A program made the translations under genes and the position numbers. Shown piece after piece: positions 16,725-25,433 of a stretch of DNA of 38,609 nt (its first letter is position 1; every line of letters starts with the position of its first letter). The stretch comes from a bacterium. GTDB taxonomy: Bacteria > Bdellovibrionota_C > UBA2361 > SZUA-149. The notes below the pieces were generated by a model, which worked only from the letters and a program-made list of their open reading frames with translations, was not told the origin of the DNA and made no database searches. The DNA lies in the NCBI GenBank assembly GCA_030433295.1, contig JAUIMJ010000006.1, positions 1 to 38,609 on the forward strand. The letters run 5' to 3'.

Positions 16725-18326
16725 CTACTTAAAGCGCGAACCATTTGCAATGCGGAGAAGCGTATACCGCTTACGCTTTGGACCGATCCCTCCTGCCACC
16801 TTCAATATGAAATGAGGCGCGTAACGCTTCTTAAAAGAGGGGATTGCACGAGCAGGTATCAGGAGGAAGACATCCTTCCTACTAACCAAGGATCGCAAAA
16901 AAGAAATTCTTTTCTCAAAGGTCTTGTCATCGGCGAGCTCTTTTTCAAAGAACTTAGCCTGAGCTTTTTCCAGCGCATACTTCGGTCCAAAACGTTCTTT
17001 TCCGGCAACTCTTATTGCGCGCTTGAGCGGTCCCACCGATAGAATCATGCTATGGTAAAGCTCATATCGGTCAAAATAATCCAGGTAGTGCAGGAGACGG
17101 GTTTTGTTCGTCAACAAAACATCTCCCTCAGAGAGCTTGCTACTGAGAAAGCGCGACTCCTCCAGAATCTGAGTTTTTCTCGAATTATGGCGTGCAATCC
17201 TCTCCTTCGAAGTATGTACTCCCCAAACCATATGAAGGGCTAGTAGAAGCGCGCACACCACCGTGAAGCCGGTATACGTGCGGGTCTTCTCCTCTTTGTT
17301 TTCGAACCAGACGCCCAGTTCAGCACCAGCGAGAAGCGCCAGGAGGACAATACTCGGAACAACAAAACGCCCGACCTCTGTCCTCCAGTAATACGCCGCG
17401 TACAAAAGTGCAGGCAAGGCCAATGCCGCACACAGTGCGAATGCCTGTATTGTTTTCTCCCGCCCGAGTCGGGCGATAGCTAAAACCGCGAGGACTGATA
17501 CCGGTCCAACTTCCCGCTCAACGAAGACACGAAAGTAGAGCCAGAAGTTATTTTTGATATGAGAGAGTGTGAAGGCGGAGTCCTCTGCCGTTGCCGCGTA
17601 TCCCGTAGTAAGCGGACCTCCAAAAACACTCTGATTGTAGGCAAGCATGCATGCAATTGGCAGCATGAAGCCAAAGGAGAATGCCGCTAAGGTATGTCCG
17701 ACCCTCTGAGTTCCCCAGAGAATTGCTAAAGCGATCGCAGGAACATAGGTGACGTCTCCGTAACGACAGGTGACTATCAAGGCCGCAAGAACTCCCGACA
17801 CACAGGCACACACTCGAGACGTGGAAGCACGAGAACTCTGAGTCGAAAGCACGGCAAACAAAAAAGCGTTAAGAAAGAGTGTAGTGGAAAGTCCGTGGGA
17901 AAACTGACGCAGGGCAAAATCATTTGCCGCGGGAAGGCAAATGACAAACAGAAGGGCTGCCAGGGCGGCATGATCGGACTTGAAAAGGCGAAGGCTAAGA
18001 AAATAGACAGCAAAGAGCGATGCAAGATGACATAGAAGCGGAAGCAAGAGCTGCCCCTCCAGCCCGCCAAGCATATACAGACCCGCTGCTAGCGTTGAGA
18101 AAAGGGGCGGATACTTTGAGACGAAACTTCCGTCCTCGAGTCGGGTCCACATCCGTGCGACAAATTGATACTCATTGAGGGGACGAAACGAGACCTCTCC
18201 GGTTTCGGCAAATATCCTCGCGGCCTTGTGATAGACAAGGGAATCCACAACGTAGTACGCGGCCACATGGGAATACCAGAGAATTCCCACATTTAAAGCA
18301 ATCAATACCCAGGCGACAGCGCGCAT
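16725..18326 (-). CDS. GT-C family membrane glycosyltransferase (PMT/ArnT-like)
   Basis: The 533-residue protein has about 11-12 membrane helices in its first 370 residues and a soluble C-terminal domain. The first periplasmic loop carries VVDSLVYHKAAR, with the aspartate expected for lipid-phosphate-sugar-dependent GT-C enzymes, and a SKYPPLFSTL motif like that in family 39. Such enzymes transfer a sugar from a polyprenyl-phosphate donor to lipid or protein in the periplasm. Donor and acceptor cannot be told. An ATG at 18326 is chosen; an upstream TTG at 18344 would add six residues but lacks a ribosome binding site. It is convergent with tatC. Confidence 0.75.
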   Translation of the reverse strand: MRAVAWVLIALNVGILWYSHVAAYYVVDSLVYHKAARIFAETGEVSFRPLNEYQFVARMWTRLEDGSFVSKYPPLFSTLAAGLYMLGGLEGQLLLPLLCHLASLFAVYFLSLRLFKSDHAALAALLFVICLPAANDFALRQFSHGLSTTLFLNAFLFAVLSTQSSRASTSRVCACVSGVLAALIVTCRYGDVTYVPAIALAILWGTQRVGHTLAAFSFGFMLPIACMLAYNQSVFGGPLTTGYAATAEDSAFTLSHIKNNFWLYFRVFVEREVGPVSVLAVLAIARLGREKTIQAFALCAALALPALLYAAYYWRTEVGRFVVPSIVLLALLAGAELGVWFENKEEKTRTYTGFTVVCALLLALHMVWGVHTSKERIARHNSRKTQILEESRFLSSKLSEGDVLLTNKTRLLHYLDYFDRYELYHSMILSVGPLKRAIRVAGKERFGPKYALEKAQAKFFEKELADDKTFEKRISFLRSLVSRKDVFLLIPARAIPSFKKRYAPHFILKVAGGIGPKRKRYTLLRIANGSRFK

Positions 18327-18652
18327 ATCCCTCAACGAATGCAAAACGGTTTATCAAGCACCTGTTTGTACACCAAATCCCACTTGTGTCTCCTGATCGT
18401 CCGGATATCAAAACGGGGCCAGAAAGAGCTTCTCTCACAAGCGTATCAGCGCTCAGGAAGCGCAATGCCGTCTACGAATATCGATAGATGGTCAATGTAT
18501 TGGCGTGCTCTTTATGATGCAGTGAGGGATAGAAGAAGTGTAAAAAGTGTATCCTGCTGAGTGGAAAATTCCGAAACTGGGCTGAAGCTAGCGGTTTTTT
18601 CATGTATTTTGGGGGACTGGTCACGGTAACCTTTACAGAAAACCATGACAGG

Positions 18653-18693
18653 AAAAAGAGCGGGCGCACCACCTGATAAACAAGTGGTGCGCC
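18653..18693 (-). terminator. Intrinsic terminator of the 64-codon gene
   Basis: A perfect 10-bp stem (GGCGCACCAC at 18663-18672 with GTGGTGCGCC at 18684-18693) and an 11-base loop are followed on the minus strand by CGCTC and five T residues. It lies 34 bases after the stop codon of the small gene at 18727, which supports that gene being expressed. Confidence 0.75.
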
Positions 18694-18726
18694 GAGAACT
18701 CTCGCGCAGGCGACGACGGTCGAGGT

Positions 18727-18921
18727 TTAACTCTCAGCCGACGTGCGTCCGACAAACGGTCCAAGCGTTCCGAGTTTCGGACCGCGCCCTCGCGAGTAGA
18801 GACCGAGCTCAAGCTGCACGGCTCGGTTTCTGAGTTCACGGGGAGTCGATTTCACCGATTCGGATTCTTCGGCTCCGGTTGCTTGGGAATTTTCGATTGC
18901 GGTTGTGGCGGCGCTCTTCAT
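18727..18921 (-). CDS. Small unknown protein (64 residues)
   Basis: This short frame is supported by context. A strong AAGGAG lies six bases before the ATG at 18921, and a clear intrinsic terminator follows the stop codon. The peptide has an acidic N-terminal half and a basic, Gly/Arg-rich C-terminal half (GLYSRGRGPKLGTLGPFVGR). There is no signal peptide, membrane helix or known domain. The leader upstream contains two further hairpins. It is not recognised; a regulatory peptide, a peptide-modification precursor or a lineage-specific small protein are possible. Confidence 0.6.
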   Translation of the reverse strand: MKSAATTAIENSQATGAEESESVKSTPRELRNRAVQLELGLYSRGRGPKLGTLGPFVGRTSAES

Positions 18922-19003
18922 AGGAAACTCCTTCGAAAGACACGAGATAACAGACAGTGTTCACAGAAGCTCCGCTTCAGGAGGCCCGAACACTGGCTTA
19001 CCT

Positions 19004-19062
19004 CAAAAACTGGGGGGCGACGATCAATGAAAGAAACTACTCCGTCATTGAGTATCGCCCCC
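19004..19062 (-). promoter_or_regulatory. Terminator/attenuator-like hairpin in leader of small gene
   Basis: On the minus strand an 8-bp GC-rich stem (GGGGGCGA/TCGCCCCC) and a 7-bp stem (TCAATGA/TCATTGA) are joined by a 3x3 internal loop and followed by five T residues. It ends about 80 bases before the start codon at 18921. Either it terminates an upstream transcript or it attenuates the small gene. Confidence 0.45.
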
Positions 19063-19176
19063 GGGACATAACCTTTCGTGACCATGCACCCGGCCCGAGT
19101 GAAAACTCCGACAGAGTGCATACACATACTGGTCGTCTGAGATGCGTTCGCAGGACAGATCTGGAGGGTCAGGAAA

Positions 19177-19205
19177 GGATTAACGCTACATCCCAGCGTT
19201 AATCC
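19177..19205. repeat. Perfect 11-bp inverted repeat
   Basis: GGATTAACGCT (19177-19187) is repeated inverted as AGCGTTAATCC (19195-19205) with a seven-base spacer. There is no strong T-run on either side, so an operator or weak terminator are both possible. Confidence 0.55.
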
Positions 19206-19555
19206 CCAGGATAATCAGGGAGCTACCGGTACTAACTTCAGGGCGCAACTACAGAGTTGGCGCACATCCGGTGGTCAGGTGATCATCGGGGAAAGATTCT
19301 ATGGTGAAAGGGCAACTAGAGAATGACGAGGACTTTCTTGTGTCTGCATGACGCAACAAAGCGACGAAACCAAGGATACAAACTTCTTCCAAATATAATA
19401 AGAGAAAAAGAGCAGTTCCCGGATACGAGCCATCCGGAGGCCTAGGGAAAAAACCCCTTAGATTGATGAGCATATTAGTATGTTAATACACGTATGTCAA
19501 GTGCTCTGAGGCCGATTCAGAGGTGGAAAGTATTAGAAAACTGTTAAATCGACGC

Positions 19556-19604
19556 GAGAAGCATACAATAAGTACAGACACTTAGTGCTTATTGTATGCT
19601 TCTC
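19556..19604. repeat. Perfect 17-bp inverted repeat after the antiporter gene
   Basis: GAGAAGCATACAATAAG (19556-19572) pairs perfectly with its inverted copy at 19588-19604 around a 15-base loop. It begins 22 bases after the antiporter stop codon. No T-run follows, so it is not a classical terminator; transcript stabilisation or a dispersed palindromic element are possible. Confidence 0.7.
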
Positions 19605-19626
19605 CCCAAGCGTCCCGGCCTGGCGG

Positions 19627-21420
19627 CTAGTCCTCTACATCCAGCTCCTGCCGAAGATACAGGGTGTGAAGCAACTTGCTGGTATCAATTCCCGGAGAGG
19701 AGGGAGGATCCATAATCATCGCATTGCTGCCATCCTCTATGGATATGATCGGGGTTCTGACCGTAGGCCCCTGATCGTCGTAATTGTCGTCATGCTGCAA
19801 TGTGACCGACCCCTGATTTAAGGCATCCGCAATAAGTGAGGGTTTCGGCAAGTCGGACCAAATAAGCGTCCCCGCCGCATTGGCACCCTCCTCCCGAGTT
19901 CTGGAGGACATGCGGCCCCAGCGAAACACATTCTTGGCACCAAATTCTTTCAACCATTCCTGACAGACGAGGGTATTGAGATCTTCATTGTCCGTGAGAG
20001 AAAGAATATTGCCGACATCCTGAAAACAAATGAAATCGTCACTATCTCGAATTTCGGGATTTCTCGCGTCCGCTACCATCGCATCAAGTCCCGAAGCCAG
20101 AGCACGATCGATAGCACTGGCATTTGTGTCGATAAGGACCACCGTTCGATCAGTCTTCGCTTTGATAAACCGCGCGATTTCCCTTCCGAAGCTGTGCGCA
20201 CCGACAATCACCCACCCGCTTCTTTGAGGCTTGTACAAACCGAGAAGCCGAGCCATGTAGCCGGCAGAGAAGCCCTGAATAATTATCGTCGCTACAATCA
20301 CCGAGTACACGAAGGTTTCGATAAACAGGGGATCCGGACCAACCGCATCGAGTTTTCCACTCAGGACAAACAAAGAGGCCATGGAGCCGGCGACTATCCC
20401 CCGTGGCGCAACCCAGGAGAGAAAAAGGCGCTCACGAAAACTCAGGTCGAGCCCCCAGGAAGAAATCCAGATATTAACGGGACGAACCACAAACATCACA
20501 ATTGCCACAACCAGAGCACCCTGATACCCGAAGGTTGCAAACTGATCGAGATTCAGGCGCGCAGCAAGCAGGATGAAAATGGTACCAATTACCAGGTCGG
20601 TAATTTCAGCCTTAAACTCTCTGATTTCCTCTAGACGGACTGGCTTTTTCCAACCGAGAACTAATCCAGCGACCGTAACGGCAAGTAGGCCGGCCTCGGA
20701 TAAGATGGACTCGGTCAAACCGAATATGAGCACCGCAGCGGCCAGAGAAAACACATTGACCATATCTTCCGGAACGAGGCGTTTGCGCTCGGCCCAATAG
20801 ATACATAGCCCGCCGACAACACCGAAAAGCATTCCGAACACTATACGTAGAAAGAAATTCTCTATAGCGATCTGACCACTCTGCGTCGCAATCCACTCAA
20901 AACAGAGCAGGGCGATGAACACGCCGATCGGATCAATTAAGACTCCTTCCCAGTGCAGAATCGTTCGAATGCGATTGGTAACTTTCACTCGACGAAGGAG
21001 CGGAGCGATAACGGTCGGTCCGGTCACGATAACTAAACTTCCGGATATCAGGGCAACCGATATGGCGGTATCGAATATAAGGTAAACAGCTGCCGCGGTA
21101 AGAAACCAGGTCGCAAGAACACCAACTGACAGGAGCCGTTTAATAATCTGTGAAGCAGTGCCGTACTCGTGCAGATCTAGTGTCAGCCCTCCCTCGAAGA
21201 GCACGATACCAATACCGAGCATCACAATAACTCTGAGTCCGTCGCCCAAACCGGCCGGATCCACCAGACCAAATCCCTCCGGTCCGAGAAGCATTCCTCC
21301 GAGGAGCAAAAGCACAATTCCCGGAATGTTAAACCTGCGGGAAACCACCAGCAGGAGTACCCCGGCTGAGACTGCGAGAACACATGTGGTTAAAATTTGA
21401 TGGGTCTGATCTGATTCCAA
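19627..21420 (-). CDS. Na+(K+)/H+ antiporter with C-terminal RCK/TrkA-N domain
   Basis: The 597-residue protein has 12-13 membrane helices of the cation:proton antiporter type, with GIVLFEGGLTL, VIVTGPTVIAPLLRRV and EGVLIDPIG motifs. The last contains the ion-binding acidic residue of the CPA1/NhaP class. A soluble Rossmann-type RCK domain follows (about 398-520, GWVIVGAHSFGREIARF), as in nucleotide- or ion-gated carriers. The predicted function is exchange of Na+ or K+ for protons at the inner membrane. The start is TTG at 21420; no ATG lies nearby in frame and an AGG sits about nine bases upstream. The gene is alone on its transcript or follows the GT2 gene with a 111-bp gap. Confidence 0.88.
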   Translation of the reverse strand: MESDQTHQILTTCVLAVSAGVLLLVVSRRFNIPGIVLLLLGGMLLGPEGFGLVDPAGLGDGLRVIVMLGIGIVLFEGGLTLDLHEYGTASQIIKRLLSVGVLATWFLTAAAVYLIFDTAISVALISGSLVIVTGPTVIAPLLRRVKVTNRIRTILHWEGVLIDPIGVFIALLCFEWIATQSGQIAIENFFLRIVFGMLFGVVGGLCIYWAERKRLVPEDMVNVFSLAAAVLIFGLTESILSEAGLLAVTVAGLVLGWKKPVRLEEIREFKAEITDLVIGTIFILLAARLNLDQFATFGYQGALVVAIVMFVVRPVNIWISSWGLDLSFRERLFLSWVAPRGIVAGSMASLFVLSGKLDAVGPDPLFIETFVYSVIVATIIIQGFSAGYMARLLGLYKPQRSGWVIVGAHSFGREIARFIKAKTDRTVVLIDTNASAIDRALASGLDAMVADARNPEIRDSDDFICFQDVGNILSLTDNEDLNTLVCQEWLKEFGAKNVFRWGRMSSRTREEGANAAGTLIWSDLPKPSLIADALNQGSVTLQHDDNYDDQGPTVRTPIISIEDGSNAMIMDPPSSPGIDTSKLLHTLYLRQELDVED

Positions 21421-21531
21421 TGTAAATTGCCTGCTCGAAAGAGTTCGTCTACCGCGTCGCTCCCGCCCAAAGGCGGCAAGCGCTGGTGGTTATGTCACAA
21501 AAACCGCTAAGATGCGAGCTATACTCTACCA

Positions 21532-22539
21532 TCAAGTGATGTGCATATAGTCCTTTCCGATTCTAAATCCATGACTACATAGTAAGCCATCAATTTTTCG
21601 TCGGGCTCCTGGGGTACCAACATAATTCAATACGATACATTCCTCAGGTTGAGGAAGCTCCTGCAACCCTATTACAGAAATGCCGTCAAAACTGCGCCCA
21701 AATCGACGTGCATCAACCTCAACCCATGCAGAGACCTCTACGCCACACTCACGAAGCATCCCCGCTCTTTTTCGAGCTCTGCGACCGGCGCCAATCACTA
21801 GTATCCTGCGCTCGTTTCTGTTTCTCTCAGTCCACTCAGCAACAAAAGGGCTTTTTACACGAAAAAATGCATCCCGAGAGTATCGCTCATCCCTGCGGGT
21901 GAGTCGGGTCTCCGTATGCCTCCAGGCGAGCAAGGTCTCCGGCAGCTTCTCAAAGCACACCCCCTCGGCCAGCCAGCGCAACCAGAGTTCGTAGTCTTCG
22001 GGAAAGTCACCGTTCCGCCACGAACCGTGTTCTGTGATACATGCTCTCCGAAAACAAACACTTGGGTGCACTATGGGCGACTCAATAAACTGAGCATCGC
22101 GGATTTGCCTGGAAGTTCTAAGGGTATTAGACCAGGTGATGTAATCCAGAAAGCCGTTGTGATCACCTTCTCCAATTTGTTCGACACAGCACGAGACAAG
22201 TCCCAAGTAATCTCTGCCCACCAGGTATTGATATTGTAATTCCAAACGTTGCGGATGCGAGACATCATCGGCGTCCATGCGAGCAATGATTTCGGCCGAA
22301 GAACATTGTTCGGCCTGCTGCAGGGCATCGACAATTCCCTTGCCGCAAGAACGATAGGTTTTAAAACGAGCGTCTTTTGTCTCAAACTCTTTGGCTATCC
22401 TCAAAGAGGCATCTGACGAATTGTCGTCAACGACGATCACCTCAATATCTTTGAGGGTCTGAGACCGAAGGCTTTCAAGCGCCTCGGCAAGAAAGGGTTC
22501 GGCGTTGCGAACCGGCATTAAGACACTAAGCAGCGCCAT
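21532..22539 (-). CDS. Family 2 glycosyltransferase with extra C-terminal domain
   Basis: The 335-residue protein begins with a GT-A fold typical of GT2: SVLMPVRNAEPFLAEALES, VIVVDDNSSD and ARMDADDVSHPQR, including the DxD metal-binding motif. A tryptophan-rich acceptor region follows (DYELWLRWL). The last 90 residues form a second Rossmann-like part beginning RRILVIGAGRRA, resembling a small nucleotide-binding domain. Such enzymes usually add sugars to polysaccharide or lipid carriers on the cytoplasmic side. It overlaps the preceding membrane-protein gene by 14 bases, so the two are translated together and probably act on the same glycan. Confidence 0.88.
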   Translation of the reverse strand: MALLSVLMPVRNAEPFLAEALESLRSQTLKDIEVIVVDDNSSDASLRIAKEFETKDARFKTYRSCGKGIVDALQQAEQCSSAEIIARMDADDVSHPQRLELQYQYLVGRDYLGLVSCCVEQIGEGDHNGFLDYITWSNTLRTSRQIRDAQFIESPIVHPSVCFRRACITEHGSWRNGDFPEDYELWLRWLAEGVCFEKLPETLLAWRHTETRLTRRDERYSRDAFFRVKSPFVAEWTERNRNERRILVIGAGRRARKRAGMLRECGVEVSAWVEVDARRFGRSFDGISVIGLQELPQPEECIVLNYVGTPGARRKIDGLLCSHGFRIGKDYMHIT

Positions 22540-24694
22540 TATTCTCAGGTCCCGGCCTCCCCTCTATGTTCCCCCTCCCCTGTGAGACAACCTGTGAGAC
22601 AACCTGAAACAGTCTCAGGATAAGAAACAGCGCACAGGAAAATATGGAAACATACTGCGCACAGCGCCAGAGAAGGGACTCACCAAAGGCAAGCAGCACT
22701 CTCTGCTCCGAAGGGATGATCCCGATAAAGCCGGGGCTGACGGCAAAAACATCATCCCCACTGCTGGCACGCCACGAAGGATGATAGGCAAACGCAAGAT
22801 AATGGAGATAGCCGGGGCAGGTCGTATCGAGCGTGAGTCCACTAAAATCCACTTCAATACCTGTCGCACAGTCGGCTGGCGCCAGAAGCCGGGAATTGTC
22901 CGCACCCTTAAATGCTTCTCGCGCTGCAGGAGACATCGTCTTAGCTGCTACCAAAAACGCTTTACCCTTCGAATAGTTCTCAAACCAGGTCTCAAAGAGA
23001 CCACGCCAATTCTCTTCCTCGACAACACGCGGTTCTTCCTTCAAATGCCCCACATACGAGGACTGCTCTCGCAGATCAAACAGCCGCCAGGGACCAAAGC
23101 GATCGCGCAACTGCAACTCGGGCACCTCCATTGCTTCAGCTACCGTACTCGGCTCGATTGCAATATAGCTTCCAACACCCAGTAGCTTCATCTTATCAAT
23201 CGCCTTTCCCACATCACGTGAATGGCAAGGAGAAAGAGAAAAGGGACAACTTGGGGATTTGCTCACTTCCGACTGCAAGAGATAAATGGAACGAGAAAGA
23301 ATTGTCGACTGGGTGTATACGCTTTCCAGGGTCGCCCGGCCGCTGAAATACGGCAGCATTTCAAAAACACGCACACTGCCTGCAAAATGGTTCAACGGAC
23401 TGTGCTCATACAGTATCCTTGAATCACTAAAATCTCCGCGCGCCGAGGCATACAATTTCTCAAGAAATCGATGAGCCTTTTTCGACTCCCAGCCGGAGAA
23501 GTTCCACGCAGACCAGGCTGGCAACTGAACAATAAAAGCAGACAGCCAGAGCATGCTTCCCGCCGCAAGAGCCATAGCGCCAAACCGTCTGTATGCTTTT
23601 CCGGGTATTGTAAGCACCTCGCCAAGGGCGACAGCAGATAGAAGAAGAACGATACACTGGATCTGTGGCATAGCGCGGACATCGACCAGACCAAAGTGAG
23701 GAAAGACAAAGAAACCAACGCCATAAAAGACGCCAAGGGAACACGTCAGGAAAGCGAAGAACTGCAACAAAGCTATTCGCTTTCTTTCACGAAAGCGCAG
23801 GAAGCAAAGCCCCAGACTCAAGCAGCCGAGCAGGATCCAGGGAACAAAAAGCAGGGGAACGATTTTCACCCAGAGACCGTTGCGGTCCCAGACCATTGAG
23901 AGCGGGCTTGTCCATTTCTGATTATCAAGTAATGGAACGAGAAACCAAAGGGATAGCAGCGTGCTCCAAAGTGCCAATCGACAGACATGCTTCAGGCGTT
24001 CTTGTCGAGTACCTGCGGGAAAGCCCCAGACGACTCCTGCCACAAGAAGGGGAAGGGCCAGCGCTACATAAGGGTGACTTGTTACGACAGCAGCACACAG
24101 AAGCGCTGAGAAGCCAACCTTCCTTCTTCTGCGTAGCTCGTAACAAAGAGCGCCGCCTGCTAAGACAAAAAACAAGAATGCGTACTGATGCGCAAACTGC
24201 CCTGCAAGCGTCGACAGGGCATTACCTCCCCATATTTTATACGACTCATTAAGGGCAAAGGTCTGCGCAGCACAGGCGGCCAGAAGTGGTGCCGGAAACC
24301 TAAACCCCATGCAGCGTGCACAAAGGTACGCGGCCCCGGGTAGCAACAGAAGTGGAAGCAGTACCCCGAAGTTAAAAGCCATACCCGGCGGGAAAAATAT
24401 GCACAGTCCCGTGATGATAAAAAAGGGCAGCGGAAAATAGTGAAGCAACTGCGCCTCCCCCCCGTTGTTACCGGGATTCCAAACCGGAAAGTCCGCCTGG
24501 GGGAAGCCATATTCCAAAAGTGTCATGACCGGCCAGAAGTGCGAACCCAGGTCACCTCCCGAAGCCGGAGAACTGCGGAGGAGATCCAGCGGCAGGTAGC
24601 TGACGAAGAAAAAGGCAAGGAGCAGGAGGAACGAGAGGTCGATCAGCAACTCGGGGCGATGACTGTTCCCTGGCTCAGTAGGGTCGCGACTCAT
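22526..24694 (-). CDS. Large membrane protein, PTPS-related / GT-C-like
   Basis: The 722-residue protein has about 13 membrane helices in the first 450 residues, then a soluble domain and a final helix near the C-terminus. The first periplasmic loop has SGGDLGSHFWP, followed by FPVWNPGNNGGEAQLLHYFPLP. This is the pattern of the membrane domain called 6-pyruvoyl-tetrahydropterin-synthase-related, thought to be GT-C glycosyltransferase-like. Its biochemical role is unproven. The C-terminus carries a direct repeat encoding VVSQVVSQ (12-bp unit twice at 22579-22602). The 14-base overlap with the GT2 gene suggests joint action in cell-envelope glycan assembly. Confidence 0.75.
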   Translation of the reverse strand: MSRDPTEPGNSHRPELLIDLSFLLLLAFFFVSYLPLDLLRSSPASGGDLGSHFWPVMTLLEYGFPQADFPVWNPGNNGGEAQLLHYFPLPFFIITGLCIFFPPGMAFNFGVLLPLLLLPGAAYLCARCMGFRFPAPLLAACAAQTFALNESYKIWGGNALSTLAGQFAHQYAFLFFVLAGGALCYELRRRRKVGFSALLCAAVVTSHPYVALALPLLVAGVVWGFPAGTRQERLKHVCRLALWSTLLSLWFLVPLLDNQKWTSPLSMVWDRNGLWVKIVPLLFVPWILLGCLSLGLCFLRFRERKRIALLQFFAFLTCSLGVFYGVGFFVFPHFGLVDVRAMPQIQCIVLLLSAVALGEVLTIPGKAYRRFGAMALAAGSMLWLSAFIVQLPAWSAWNFSGWESKKAHRFLEKLYASARGDFSDSRILYEHSPLNHFAGSVRVFEMLPYFSGRATLESVYTQSTILSRSIYLLQSEVSKSPSCPFSLSPCHSRDVGKAIDKMKLLGVGSYIAIEPSTVAEAMEVPELQLRDRFGPWRLFDLREQSSYVGHLKEEPRVVEEENWRGLFETWFENYSKGKAFLVAAKTMSPAAREAFKGADNSRLLAPADCATGIEVDFSGLTLDTTCPGYLHYLAFAYHPSWRASSGDDVFAVSPGFIGIIPSEQRVLLAFGESLLWRCAQYVSIFSCALFLILRLFQVVSQVVSQGRGNIEGRPGPENNGAA

Positions 24695-24787
24695 AGACGA
24701 TAACGTTGGCTAAGCAATCCAAATTAGGTATGTCTATAGTTGCGCAGAAGTTCGCGTTTTACCAATACTTACTGAAGTGCATCACCT

Positions 24788-24846
24788 GTTGTGATTTAGT
24801 GTTGTGATTTACTTCGCCAAACTCCTTTCTGATAGCGTTCTGATAG
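24788..24846. repeat. Two pairs of short direct repeats upstream of a lipoprotein gene
   Basis: GTTGTGATTTA occurs at 24788-24798 and 24801-24811, and TTCTGATAG at 24827-24835 and 24838-24846. The periods of 13 and 11 bp put the copies on about the same DNA face, as in operator sites. They end about 50 bases before the plus-strand gene at 24896. Confidence 0.4.
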
Positions 24847-24895
24847 TCCTTGAGACCTGATAAGGCCGACTTGCACACATATCAGAGAGTACATC

Positions 24896-25390
24896 ATGAA
24901 AAGGCGGCGAGGAAAGCGGTCAGTAAAAACGACCAGTAGAAAAAGGTCAGGGGAAACTTCTTTATTTCTTATGCGTATTATGTGCCACCACCTTCCTTCT
25001 CTCTCGGCAACTCGCGTTCGCCGCTTCGTGAACCCGGCTGCCTTAGCCGCCCTGCTGATTCTTTCCGCCTGCGCCCCGAAGGGCGCCGGGCCCATGGCCT
25101 CCATAATTGTAAAATCAAAGCCGAGCGGAGCAAATGTGCGCTTCTCCACCGGGGAACGCTGCACCACGCCGTGCACTATGAACAAACGCAAGGCGAATAA
25201 TTTTAAAGTAACGATTTCGAAGGATGGCTATAAACCCAAGACAGTTTTAGTGAAGAAATTCGTCGCTGGATTCTCTGGTGACGGAGCTGACACCACCGGC
25301 GCAACTATCAATAAAGTCTGGAGTGGTCTCGTTCGCTACACCCCTAACCCCATTTTCGTAAAACTGGAACCGAGCTGGACACGGCGCTAA
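24896..25390 (+). CDS. PEGA-domain lipoprotein
   Basis: The frame encodes up to 164 residues. A lipoprotein signal with the lipobox LSAC lies at about residues 55-58. The mature part has a PEGA-like segment (SIIVKSKPSGANVRF followed by KVTISKDGYKP), a small beta-rich domain common in envelope proteins. The first 45 residues are very basic and long for a signal peptide; translation may start at an internal ATG such as 24971. No enzyme motif is present. It probably sits at the inner face of the outer membrane. It is convergent with the Sir2 gene. Confidence 0.7.
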   Translation: MKRRRGKRSVKTTSRKRSGETSLFLMRIMCHHLPSLSATRVRRFVNPAALAALLILSACAPKGAGPMASIIVKSKPSGANVRFSTGERCTTPCTMNKRKANNFKVTISKDGYKPKTVLVKKFVAGFSGDGADTTGATINKVWSGLVRYTPNPIFVKLEPSWTRR

Positions 25391-25433
25391 AGCGCAGACC
25401 TTCGTCCGTATGGGCAAAGAAAGGCTGGAATTC

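Larger units (their letters stand above)
18922..19626. other. Intergenic region with several hairpins
   Basis: About 700 bases between the small gene and the antiporter hold no convincing gene. Inverted repeats are at 18955-18962/18988-18995 (enclosing a GAAGC/GCTTC hairpin), 19013-19030/19045-19062, 19177-19187/19195-19205 and 19556-19572/19588-19604. The first two lie in the 5' leader of the small minus-strand gene. Confidence 0.6.

Noticed and set aside
18918-19127. 69-codon minus-strand frame overlapping the leader of the small gene
   Set aside because: It runs through two strong hairpins and lacks a ribosome binding site.
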